32,132 nt of DNA from Mobilicoccus sp032056465 (GTDB lineage: Bacteria > Actinomycetota > Actinomycetes > Actinomycetales > Dermatophilaceae). The notes beneath the pieces were generated by a model that was given only the letters and a program-made list of their open reading frames with translations, did no database searches and was not told the origin of the DNA. The stretch lies in the NCBI RefSeq assembly GCF_032056465.1, contig NZ_DAMBCL010000040.1; one strand, given 5' to 3'. Position 1 is the stretch's first letter, and the number at the start of each line of letters is the position of its first letter. Positions 7,822 through 14,607 of this stretch are shown here, one piece after another. Both the position numbers and the translations under genes were made by a program.

Positions 7822-8286
7822 TCAGCGGGCCCGGACGAGGACGGTGCCGGCCAGTCGGTCGTGGAGCCCACGCCGGTCACGGTCGTAGATGAAACCGGGG
7901 ACGAGCACGGCGACGGCGAGGGTACGGATGAGCGCGGCCACCGGCCCGGCCCAGCCGCCGTCGGTGCGGACGACGCGGAGGCCGAGGAGTCGGTGGCCGA
8001 TGGTGTAGCCGCCGCTGCCGACCATGAGCAGATGCATGACGAGGAACACGAGGCTGGGCAGGAAGGCGGCGAGGCCGCCCTGCCCCTGCCGGTACCCGAG
8101 GAGCGTCATGGCGAGGAGTTGGCAGACGACGCCGTCGATGAGGAGCGCGGGGATGCGCCTGCTGAACGGAGACATCGAGCCCGGTCCGTGCTCGGGGAGG
8201 CCGAGGTCGGCCCCGGGGTAGCTCTGGGGAGCGGTGTCGCGGGGAGGTCCGGAGAGCCAGGAGCCGATGTCGCGACGGTCGATCAT
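7822..8286 (-). CDS. RDD family membrane protein
   Basis: This 154-residue protein has a polar, proline-rich N-terminal part, then FSRRIPALLIDGVVCQLLAM, the Arg and Asp residues that open an RDD domain, followed by a second membrane segment (FLPSLVFLVMHLLMVGSGG), the GHRLLGLRVVR turn and a C-terminal segment ending in the RRGLHDRLAGTVLV motif. About three membrane spans are expected. The function of stand-alone RDD proteins is unsettled; some are linked to ion transport. The start is set at ATG 8286 because the upstream extension is low-complexity and would run into the glnA regulatory region. It is divergent from glnA. Confidence 0.85.
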   Translation of the reverse strand: MIDRRDIGSWLSGPPRDTAPQSYPGADLGLPEHGPGSMSPFSRRIPALLIDGVVCQLLAMTLLGYRQGQGGLAAFLPSLVFLVMHLLMVGSGGYTIGHRLLGLRVVRTDGGWAGPVAALIRTLAVAVLVPGFIYDRDRRGLHDRLAGTVLVRAR

Positions 8287-8317
8287 GCCGGTCACCCTAC
8301 CGGGCGGCCCGCGACAC

Positions 8318-8355
8318 GAAACATCGCCGAAACATGGCGGTGACGATCGGTTAAC
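8318..8355 (+). promoter_or_regulatory. GlnR-type operator array upstream of glnA
   Basis: Four pentamers occur at exact 11-nt intervals: GAAAC (8318-8322), GAAAC (8329-8333), GTGAC (8340-8344) and TTAAC (8351-8355), each separated by six bases. The actinobacterial GlnR consensus, as I recall it, alternates gTnAC and GaAAC with six-base spacers; the second and third boxes match perfectly and the outer two partly. The array ends 73 nt before the glnA start, where nitrogen control of glnA is expected. A further GGTTAACC at 8363-8370 is outside the register. The site also lies only 32 nt from the divergent RDD gene. Confidence 0.6.
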
Positions 8356-8428
8356 GGCCACTGGTTAACCTGCGCGGGACAGAACGTGGGCGGGACTCCC
8401 GTCCTCGTCGAGCAGCGAAGGGATCGCC

Positions 8429-9853
8429 GTGTTCACCACTCCAGAAGAAGTGCTCAAGTACATCGAGGATGAGGGCGTCGAGTTCGTCGACATCCGCTTC
8501 TGCGACCTCCCCGGTGTGATGCAGCACTTCAACGTGCCCGCGAAGAGCGTCGACCTCGACTTCTTCACCGAGGGTCAGGCCTTCGACGGGTCCTCGATCC
8601 GCGGTTTCCAGGCCATCCACGAGTCGGACATGAAGCTCGTGCCGGATGTGAAGACGGCATACCTCGACCCGTTCCGTGAGCGCAAGACGCTCATCATGAA
8701 CTTCTCGATCGTGGATCCGTTCACGGACGAGCCGTACTCGCGTGACCCTCGTAACATCGCGCAGCGGGCCGAGGCCTACCTGCTGTCGACGGGCATCGCC
8801 GACACGGCGTACTTCGGCGCCGAGGCGGAGTTCTACGTGTTCGACGACATCCGCTTCGAGAACTCGGCGCAGTCGACGTTCTACAAGCTGGACTCGGTCG
8901 AGGCGGCGTGGAACACGGGGCGCGAGGAGGAGGGCGGCAACCGCGGGTACAAGACCGCGTTCAAGGGCGGGTACTTCCCCGTGCCGCCGGTGGACCACTT
9001 CGCCGACATCCGTGACGAGATGTGCCTGAAGCTCGCGGACGTGGGCCTGGAGGTCGAGCGCAGCCACCACGAGGTGGGGACGGCCGGCCAGCAGGAGATC
9101 AACTACCGCTTCAACACGATGCTCCAGGCGGGCGACGACGTGATGAAGTTCAAGTACGTCATCAAGAACGTCGCGTGGAACGCGGGCAAGAGCGCGACGT
9201 TCATGCCGAAGCCGCTCTTCGGTGACAACGGGTCGGGCATGCACACGCACCAGTCCCTCTGGAAGGACGGCGAGCCGCTGTTCTACGACGAGCAGGGCTA
9301 CGGCGGTCTGTCGGACATCGCGCGGTGGTACATCGGTGGTCTGCTCAAGCACGCCCCGGCGCTGCTCGCGTTCACGAACCCGTCGGCGAACTCCTACCAC
9401 CGCCTCGTGCCCGGCTTCGAGGCACCGGTCAACCTCGTGTACTCGGCGCGTAACCGCTCGGCCTGTATCCGCATCCCGGTGGCGGGGGCGTCGCCGAAGG
9501 CGAAGCGCATCGAGTTCCGCATCCCGGACCCCTCGGCCAACCCGTACCTGTCCTTCGCGGCACAGCTGATGGCCGGGCTGGACGGGATCCGTAACCGCAT
9601 CGAGCCGCCGGAGCCGATCGACAAGGACCTGTACGAGCTGCCCCCGGAGGAGCACGCCGACATCGAGCAGGTGCCGTGCACGCTGGAGCAGGTCCTGGAC
9701 GCCCTCGAGGCGGACCACGAGTTCCTGCTCGAGGGCGAGGTCTTCAGCGAGGACCTCATCCGCGCGTGGATCGATTGGAAGCGGGACAACGAGGTGGCGC
9801 CGTTGCGGTTGCGGCCGCATCCGTACGAGTTCCAGATGTACTACGACATCTGA
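8429..9853 (+). CDS. glnA: type I glutamine synthetase (GlnA1)
   Basis: GlnA makes glutamine from glutamate, ammonia and ATP as a cytosolic dodecamer and is the main ammonia-assimilation enzyme. The 474-residue protein shows the beta-grasp signature FDGSSIRGFQAIHESDMKL near 52-70, the ATP/metal region KPLFGDNGSGMHTHQSLW, and the adenylylation loop KDLYELPPEE with Tyr402. This is the GSI-beta class, switched off by adenylylation at this tyrosine; the modifying enzyme GlnE is encoded at 18062-21133. Start: GTG 8429 with GAAGGGA five bases upstream. A GlnR-like array lies upstream. The stop is followed after eight bases by an assembly gap within tandem stem-loop repeats, and one repeat unit carries a copy of the last bases of this gene. 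Confidence 0.97.
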   Translation: MFTTPEEVLKYIEDEGVEFVDIRFCDLPGVMQHFNVPAKSVDLDFFTEGQAFDGSSIRGFQAIHESDMKLVPDVKTAYLDPFRERKTLIMNFSIVDPFTDEPYSRDPRNIAQRAEAYLLSTGIADTAYFGAEAEFYVFDDIRFENSAQSTFYKLDSVEAAWNTGREEEGGNRGYKTAFKGGYFPVPPVDHFADIRDEMCLKLADVGLEVERSHHEVGTAGQQEINYRFNTMLQAGDDVMKFKYVIKNVAWNAGKSATFMPKPLFGDNGSGMHTHQSLWKDGEPLFYDEQGYGGLSDIARWYIGGLLKHAPALLAFTNPSANSYHRLVPGFEAPVNLVYSARNRSACIRIPVAGASPKAKRIEFRIPDPSANPYLSFAAQLMAGLDGIRNRIEPPEPIDKDLYELPPEEHADIEQVPCTLEQVLDALEADHEFLLEGEVFSEDLIRAWIDWKRDNEVAPLRLRPHPYEFQMYYDI

Positions 9854-9861
9854 TCCCGTAG

Positions 9862-9961
9862 NNNNNNNNNNNNNNNNNNNNNNNNNNNNNNNNNNNNNNN
9901 NNNNNNNNNNNNNNNNNNNNNNNNNNNNNNNNNNNNNNNNNNNNNNNNNNNNNNNNNNNNN
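9862..9961. other. assembly gap (100 N)
   Basis: One hundred unknown bases begin eight bases after the glnA stop. As with the first gap, the size is probably a placeholder. The 16 bases from 9844 to 9859, spanning the glnA stop, recur inside the repeat array at 10033-10048, so the gap probably hides more units of the same 90-nt repeat. Confidence 0.95.
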
Positions 9962-10114
9962 CGGGGCCCGGTAGGACCGGAGCGCAGCGAGGATCCTGCC
10001 GGGCGTCGCGCAGGGTCGGATGTCGCGGAAGGACGACATCTGATCCCGGAGCGGGGCCCGGTAGGACCGGAGCGCAGCGAGGATCCTGCCGGGCGTCGCG
10101 CAGGGTGGATGTCG
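9962..10114 (+). repeat. tandem stem-loop repeats in the glnA 3' region
   Basis: Copies 9962-10016 and 10052-10106 are identical over 55 nt with a 90-nt period, and both are followed by GGATGTCG. Each forms an 11-pair stem, CCGGTAGGACC (9968-9978) with GG-A-TCCTGCCGG (9991-10002, one bulged A); a further C-G pair can form outside. The loop motif GAGCGCAGCGAG (9980-9991) is the same as in the repeats after the E2 gene, although the stem sequence differs. The segment between the copies duplicates the glnA stop region. The array precedes the probable glnA terminator. Confidence 0.85.
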
Positions 10115-10144
10115 AAAATGGGACGCCAACCGCAACACCCCCGA

Positions 10145-10184
10145 ACGGGGCGGGCGGGGTCGAAGAGCCCCCGACCCGCCCCGT
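10145..10184 (+). terminator. probable glnA terminator
   Basis: ACGGGGCGGG (10145-10154) and CCCGCCCCGT (10175-10184) are perfect 10-bp arms around a GC-rich 20-nt interval. The hairpin follows the repeat array and precedes the next gene by 110 nt. There is no T tract. Confidence 0.6.
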
Positions 10185-10294
10185 CGGCGTCGGTGTCGTT
10201 GTCGACGACGGCGCTCCTGTGTCCAGCCTCACCACGAACCACTACCTCTGGGTAGGGCGGTGTGGGGAGACTGGTGGCGGCGAAGGGAGCTGAG

Positions 10295-11272
10295 ATGGAC
10301 ATCGCGGTGTGGGGTACGGGGTCGTACGTGCCGGAGCGGGTCGTCGACAACGACGAGGTGGGTGCGCGGGCCGGCGTGGACGATGCGTGGATCACGGCGA
10401 AGACCGGGATCAAGGAGCGCCGCTGGGTGGCGGACGATCAGGCGACGTCGGATCTGGCGATCGCGGCGGCACGCGCAGCGGTGGCGTCGGCGGGTGTGGC
10501 GGTGGAGGATCTGACGGCGGTCATCGTGGCGACGTCGTCGCCGGATCACCCCCAGCCGCCGACGGCGGTGTACGTGCAGAACGCGTTGGGGGCGGTGAAT
10601 GCGGCGGCGTTCGACATGAACGCGGTGTGCAGCGGCTTCGTGTTCGCGACGGCGGTGGCGTCGCGGATGATCGCGGGTGGTGGGGGCCACGCGGTGGTGA
10701 TCGGGGCGGACGTGTACTCGCGGGTCCTCAATCCGGAGGATCGGCGGACCGTCGTGCTGTTCGGTGACGGGGCCGGTGCGGTGGTGCTGGGACCGGCGAA
10801 GTCGAAGGGTCACGGGGTGGTGGCGACGCAGCTGCACACGTTCGGTGACATGAACGACCGGATCATCGTGCCGGCGGGTGGGAGTCGGATCCCGATGGAG
10901 GACCGTCACTACGAGACGGGTCTGGCCTACTTCACGATGCAGGGTCGTGCGGTGAAGGAGTTCGTGCTGGAGCAGCTCCCGCCGATGGTCGAGGAGTTCC
11001 TCGCGTCGGCGGGGGTGTCGCCGGAGGAGGTCGACCACTTCGTTCCGCACCAGGCGAACGGGTTGATGTTGGCGGAGTTGCTGCCGGCCTTGAAGCTGTC
11101 GCGGGCGACGATGCACGACACGGTTCAGCGGTACGGCAACACGGGCGCGGCCTCGGTGGGGATCACACTCGACGACGCGGCCCGCGCCGGCCGCCTGCAG
11201 CCCGGTGACCTGATCCTGCTGGCCGGGTTCGGAGGCGGCATGGCGGCGGGTCTGGCGTTGCTGCGATGGTGA
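10295..11272 (+). CDS. beta-ketoacyl-ACP synthase III family protein (FabH-like)
   Basis: The 325-residue protein has the thiolase-fold triad of this family: the nucleophilic cysteine in DMNAVCSGFVF (Cys112, the usual FabH number), histidine in VPHQANGLM and asparagine in YGNTGAASVGI. FabH condenses an acyl-CoA with malonyl-ACP to start fatty acid synthesis. Paralogues make polyketide starters, acyl esters or olefin precursors. No acpP, fabD or fabF is adjacent, so the housekeeping role is not shown and the gene symbol is left blank. Start: ATG 10295 with GAAGGGAG nearby; a longer in-frame start at 10262 lacks support. A small dyad, CTACC-N4-GGTAG (10242-10255), lies 40 nt upstream. The gene separates glnA from the permease. 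Confidence 0.85.
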   Translation: MDIAVWGTGSYVPERVVDNDEVGARAGVDDAWITAKTGIKERRWVADDQATSDLAIAAARAAVASAGVAVEDLTAVIVATSSPDHPQPPTAVYVQNALGAVNAAAFDMNAVCSGFVFATAVASRMIAGGGGHAVVIGADVYSRVLNPEDRRTVVLFGDGAGAVVLGPAKSKGHGVVATQLHTFGDMNDRIIVPAGGSRIPMEDRHYETGLAYFTMQGRAVKEFVLEQLPPMVEEFLASAGVSPEEVDHFVPHQANGLMLAELLPALKLSRATMHDTVQRYGNTGAASVGITLDDAARAGRLQPGDLILLAGFGGGMAAGLALLRW

Positions 11273-11462
11273 CCCCGGGCTAGGGCGCCGCCCCGTCCAC
11301 GTCTGCCCCGACGTGCCGGTCACCTCGACGAGATCTCCGGGTACCGGCAGGCCCCGTCACGGGGATCGTCGTGGGTCGCCCGAGAGGGCCGGGTGACGGT
11401 GCTCCGCGCACGGGATGAGGACCCGATTCACGAGACCCGGGACATGTTCCGCGTTTCGAGGG

Positions 11463-11521
11463 CCTGGACGTCGCCGACCTGGCAGGCTGCACCCGTACTG
11501 CGCAGCTGCGCGACGTCCAGG
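11463..11521 (+). promoter_or_regulatory. structured 5' leader of the permease gene
   Basis: CCTGGACGTCG (11463-11473) is perfectly complementary to CGACGTCCAGG (11511-11521). Inside it a second helix can form: CAG-g-CTGC (11483-11490, one bulged base) with GCAGCTG (11502-11508). The outer right arm ends where the GGAAGTGAG ribosome-binding region begins, 15 nt before the ATG. The fold could be a cis-regulatory RNA or part of a terminator/antiterminator. No known riboswitch class was recognised. Confidence 0.45.
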
Positions 11522-11536
11522 GAAGTGAGCAAGCGA

Positions 11537-13024
11537 ATGACGCTTCGAGAACAGATCATGCGCCGCAAGCCGTTGGCCCCGGTCAACACCGGGGACACCG
11601 GCGACCTCAAGCGCTCCATCGGCACCTTCCAGCTCACGATGTTCGGTGTCGGGGCCACCGTCGGCACCGGCATCTTCTTCGTCCTGCAGGAGGCGGTCCC
11701 GGATGCGGGGCCGGCGGTGCTCGTCTCGTTCCTCGTCGCCGGTCTCGCCGCAGGTCTCTCGGTGCTCTGTTACGCCGAGCTCGCTGCGGCCATCCCCGTC
11801 AGCGGGTCGACGTACTCCTACGCCTACCACGCCCTCGGCGAGGGCATGGCGATGGTCATCGCGGCCTGTGTGCTTCTCGAGTACGGCGTGTCGACCTCGG
11901 CGGTGGCCGTCGGCTGGAGCGGGTACTTCAACGAGCTCACCCAGGGCTTGTTCGGGTGGCGCCTCCCGGACGCGTTGTCGTACGCCCCCATCCCGTTCGA
12001 GGACGGCACGGTCGGCCTCATCAACCTGCCCGCGGTCGTCCTCGTGTTCCTGTGCATGACGCTGCTGCTGCGCGGAGCGACGGAGTCGGCGTTCGTCAAC
12101 ACGGTCATGGTGCTCATCAAGCTGTCGGTGCTCGTCATGTTCGCCGTCATCGCCTTCACGGCGTTCCAGGCCGACCGGTTCGACAACTTCTGGGGCGCCG
12201 GGGCGCACGGCATCAGCGCGGCGGCCGCGACGATCTTCTTCTCGTTCATCGGCCTCGACGCGGTCGCGACCGCCGGTGAGGAGGTCAAGGATCCACAGAA
12301 GGCGCTGCCACGGGCGCTCATGGCCGCCCTCGGCGTCGTCATCGCCGTCTACCTGCTCGTCGCCGCCGCGGGCGTCGGTTCGCAGCCGCTCGAGGAGTTC
12401 AGCAACCCCGAGCAGCAGAGCGCCGGGCTCGCCGTCATCCTGCGCACCATCACGGGCTCGGAGATCCCCGCGATCGTCCTCGCGGCGGGTGCCGTGATCT
12501 CGGTCTTCTCCGTCACCCTCGTCACCCTCTACGGGCAGACCCGCATCCTGTTCGCCATGGGACGCGACGGCATGGTCTCCCCCAAGTTCGCGCACGTGAA
12601 CACCCGCACGATGACGCCGAACTACAACACGATCATCGTCTCGATCGTCATCGCGATCATCGCCGGCATCGTCCCGGCGGGGTACCTGTGGGACACGGTC
12701 TCGATCGGCACCCTCGTCGCGTTCTCCGTCGTGGCCGTCGGCGTCATCGTGCTCCGCCGCACCAACACGGAGCTGTACCGCCCGTTCCGCGTGCCGGGCT
12801 ATCCCGTCACGCCGATCCTCACCGTGGCCGCCTGCGGCTACGTCCTCTACGGTCTGTCCTGGCACACGTGGGCGACGTTCTTCGTGTGGCTGGCGATCGT
12901 CCTCACCTTCTACCTCGTGTACGGCCGCAAGCACGCCGCCCTGGCCCGACGCGGTGGCGCCGCCGAACATCCCCACGCCGCCGACGAACCCGTCTCACCG
13001 ATCCCCGAGGAGGACCACCGATGA
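11537..13024 (+). CDS. APC-family amino acid permease (cationic amino acid transporter type)
   Basis: This 495-residue membrane protein has the amino acid-polyamine-organocation fold: TM1 with the unwound substrate motif GVGATVGTGIFF, about 12 hydrophobic segments, the FFSFIGLDAVATAGEEVKDPQKALPRA block of the CAT subgroup in TM6 and the following loop, and a late RPFRVPGYPVTP loop. CAT-type members import arginine, lysine, ornithine or sometimes neutral amino acids; the substrate here is not settled. The start is placed at ATG 11537 because the upstream in-frame extension is hydrophilic and crosses a leader hairpin. The stop overlaps the next start as ATGA, so expression with the stress protein is coupled. 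The cytoplasmic C-terminal tail is polar. Confidence 0.88.
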   Translation: MTLREQIMRRKPLAPVNTGDTGDLKRSIGTFQLTMFGVGATVGTGIFFVLQEAVPDAGPAVLVSFLVAGLAAGLSVLCYAELAAAIPVSGSTYSYAYHALGEGMAMVIAACVLLEYGVSTSAVAVGWSGYFNELTQGLFGWRLPDALSYAPIPFEDGTVGLINLPAVVLVFLCMTLLLRGATESAFVNTVMVLIKLSVLVMFAVIAFTAFQADRFDNFWGAGAHGISAAAATIFFSFIGLDAVATAGEEVKDPQKALPRALMAALGVVIAVYLLVAAAGVGSQPLEEFSNPEQQSAGLAVILRTITGSEIPAIVLAAGAVISVFSVTLVTLYGQTRILFAMGRDGMVSPKFAHVNTRTMTPNYNTIIVSIVIAIIAGIVPAGYLWDTVSIGTLVAFSVVAVGVIVLRRTNTELYRPFRVPGYPVTPILTVAACGYVLYGLSWHTWATFFVWLAIVLTFYLVYGRKHAALARRGGAAEHPHAADEPVSPIPEEDHR

Positions 13025-13887
13025 CCTCGACCTACGTCGTGGGCTGGAGCCCGTTCCACCGGGACTCGGGCGCCGTCGAACTCGCCTGTCGTCTGGCCCG
13101 CTCCACGGGCGCGCGGCTGCACGTCCTGTCGGTCATGCCTTCGGGATGGGGTGGCATCGGACGCCGCGATCCCGAGGCCGCCGAGCGCGAGGGCGAACGC
13201 GCCGTCGAGGAGGCCCGCCGTCATCTCGACGCCGCGGGCATCGACGGCGACGTCGTCGCGTCGACCGCGAGGTCGGTCCCCCAGGCGCTGCTCGACGCGG
13301 TGGAGGAGACACAGGCGGTCGCGATCTTCCTCGGATCGGGCAGCGAGGCGCCGATCGGCCGGATCGACGTGTCGTCGAAGGCCGGGAGGTTGCTCCACTC
13401 GAGCCCGGTGCCGGTGGCCCTCGCGCCGCGGGGGTATCGCGTGCGGCGCGGGGAGAACGCCGGGCTCGAGCGGGTCACGTGCGCCTTCCGCGACGAGGCG
13501 TCGTCGCACACCGCACTCGAACGGGCCGAGATCCTCGCCGATGCGGCGTGCGTCCCCCTGCGCGTCGTCACGTTCGGCGTCGAGCCGCGCCGCATGATCC
13601 CGACCGAGGTGAGCGGCGACGCGCAGATGGTCCTCGACGAGTGGCGGGTGCAGGCCGGCCGGGCGCTCGACGAGGCGATCGCGGGTCTCGACCGCGTCGT
13701 GCACAGCGGTGATGTCTTCATCGGACGGACCTGGGACGAAGCCCTCCACGAGACGGACTGGCAGGAGGGCGACCTCCTCGTGGTCGGCTCCTCCTCGACG
13801 AGCCCGATCGCGCAGGTGTTCCTCGGCTCCAGTGCCACGAAGATCGTGCGGCACTCCCCCGTTCCCGTGGCCGTCGTGCCGCGCTAG
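13021..13887 (+). CDS. tandem-domain universal stress protein
   Basis: The 288-residue protein has two UspA-type domains. The first starts TYVVGWSPFHRDSGAVELACRLA and ends VPVALAPRG near 140. The second ends with the nucleotide-binding signature VVGSSSTSPIAQVFLGSSATKIVRHSPVPVAVVPR. The pattern G-x(2-3)-G-x(8-9)-G-S/T is only approximate in each half, so ATP binding is possible rather than certain. Usp domains next to or fused with CAT-type permeases are common in actinobacteria and are thought to modulate transport; the 4-nt overlap with the permease supports a shared role. A strong terminator follows. A different, single-domain Usp is encoded at 16505-17110. Confidence 0.87.
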   Translation: MTSTYVVGWSPFHRDSGAVELACRLARSTGARLHVLSVMPSGWGGIGRRDPEAAEREGERAVEEARRHLDAAGIDGDVVASTARSVPQALLDAVEETQAVAIFLGSGSEAPIGRIDVSSKAGRLLHSSPVPVALAPRGYRVRRGENAGLERVTCAFRDEASSHTALERAEILADAACVPLRVVTFGVEPRRMIPTEVSGDAQMVLDEWRVQAGRALDEAIAGLDRVVHSGDVFIGRTWDEALHETDWQEGDLLVVGSSSTSPIAQVFLGSSATKIVRHSPVPVAVVPR

Positions 13888-13919
13888 GACGCCGCAGGAG
13901 GACATCCCTTCGGGAGGAC

Positions 13920-13963
13920 CGACACGCCCTCGCCCCCTCGCTCGAGTGGGCGAGGGCGTGTCG
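13920..13963. terminator. strong terminator after the permease-Usp operon
   Basis: A perfect 16-bp stem runs from 13920-13935 (CGACACGCCCTCGCCC) to 13948-13963, with a 12-nt loop, followed by TCTCCCT. It lies between convergent operons. The remaining spacer up to 14152 has only a weak GGTTC-N10-GAACC dyad (14005-14024) and no gene. Confidence 0.8.
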
Positions 13964-14151
13964 TCTCCCTCGAGTTCGGCGACGGTCAGGAGGCCGTGCG
14001 CCCGGGTTCAGGATCGCAAGAACCACCCCGCCCGGTCTCAGGGTCGGGGCGACCCATCGACACGAGACGCGAGTCGCGGTGTGTCGGGCGGTGATCGGTT
14101 GTCGACAAAGACGAGGACGTCTCACTCTTCGGACGTTGCGCCGGGAAGCGG

Positions 14152-14607
14152 TCACTCGTCCCCGCGTGCCCCGGCCGCCGGCTCGCTCGTCGGTTCCTCG
14201 AGTACGGCCGCCAGCCTCGCCGCGAGGTCGGTGGGCAACCCGCTCACGCCGCGGGCGGCAAGCCTCAGCGAGGCTCGGGCGGCCTGCGACTCGGCCCGTG
14301 CCCCGGCCACGGCTCGCTCGGCCTCCTCGGCCCGGTCCAGGTGGCCGCGCAGCGCGAGATGGTCCGGCCGGGACACCTCCCCCAGGCCCGCGAGCACGGT
14401 GACCTCGACATGGAACAGGGTCGCGAGGTCACAGGCCTCGGTGAGGCGCAGCGGGCGCAGGCCCTTCTCGGTCTTGACGACGGTCTGCTGATGCCAGGCG
14501 TGTCCGCGCGCGGCCATCGCCTCGGCGAGGCGCGCCTGGGTGAGTCCCACCTGTTCCCGCAGTTCCTGCAGGGCCGCGCCGATCCGCGCATCCGACGTCG
14601 CGGTCAT
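14152..14607 (-). CDS. XRE-family helix-turn-helix regulator in the DosS operon
   Basis: The 151-residue protein opens with an HTH domain at about 8-70: IGAALQELREQVGLTQARLA, then the recognition-helix region HAWHQQTVVKTEKGLRPLRL. The C-terminal part (about 85-125) is rich in Ala, Glu and Arg and could form a coiled coil (HLDRAEEAERAVAGARAESQ), perhaps for dimerisation. Its ATG overlaps the stop of the upstream kinase gene as ATGA, so translation is probably coupled. A DNA-binding regulator at the end of a DosS-type kinase operon is not part of the mycobacterial DosRS layout that I know. Its targets are unknown; it could be a second output or an autoregulator of the operon. Confidence 0.8.
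   Translation of the reverse strand: MTATSDARIGAALQELREQVGLTQARLAEAMAARGHAWHQQTVVKTEKGLRPLRLTEACDLATLFHVEVTVLAGLGEVSRPDHLALRGHLDRAEEAERAVAGARAESQAARASLRLAARGVSGLPTDLAARLAAVLEEPTSEPAAGARGDE

Noticed and set aside
10107..10294. Small open frames between the glnA repeats and the FabH-like gene
   Set aside because: No ribosome binding site, a strong hairpin inside them, and no recognisable sequence.
11393..11536. An N-terminal extension of the permease from GTG 11393
   Set aside because: The 48 extra residues are hydrophilic and unlike APC transporters, and the DNA forms the leader stem-loop; ATG 11537 fits the family start.
13964..14151. Possible small gene or RNA between the converging operons
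   Set aside because: No frame with a start signal and no convincing fold; only a weak GGTTC/GAACC dyad.
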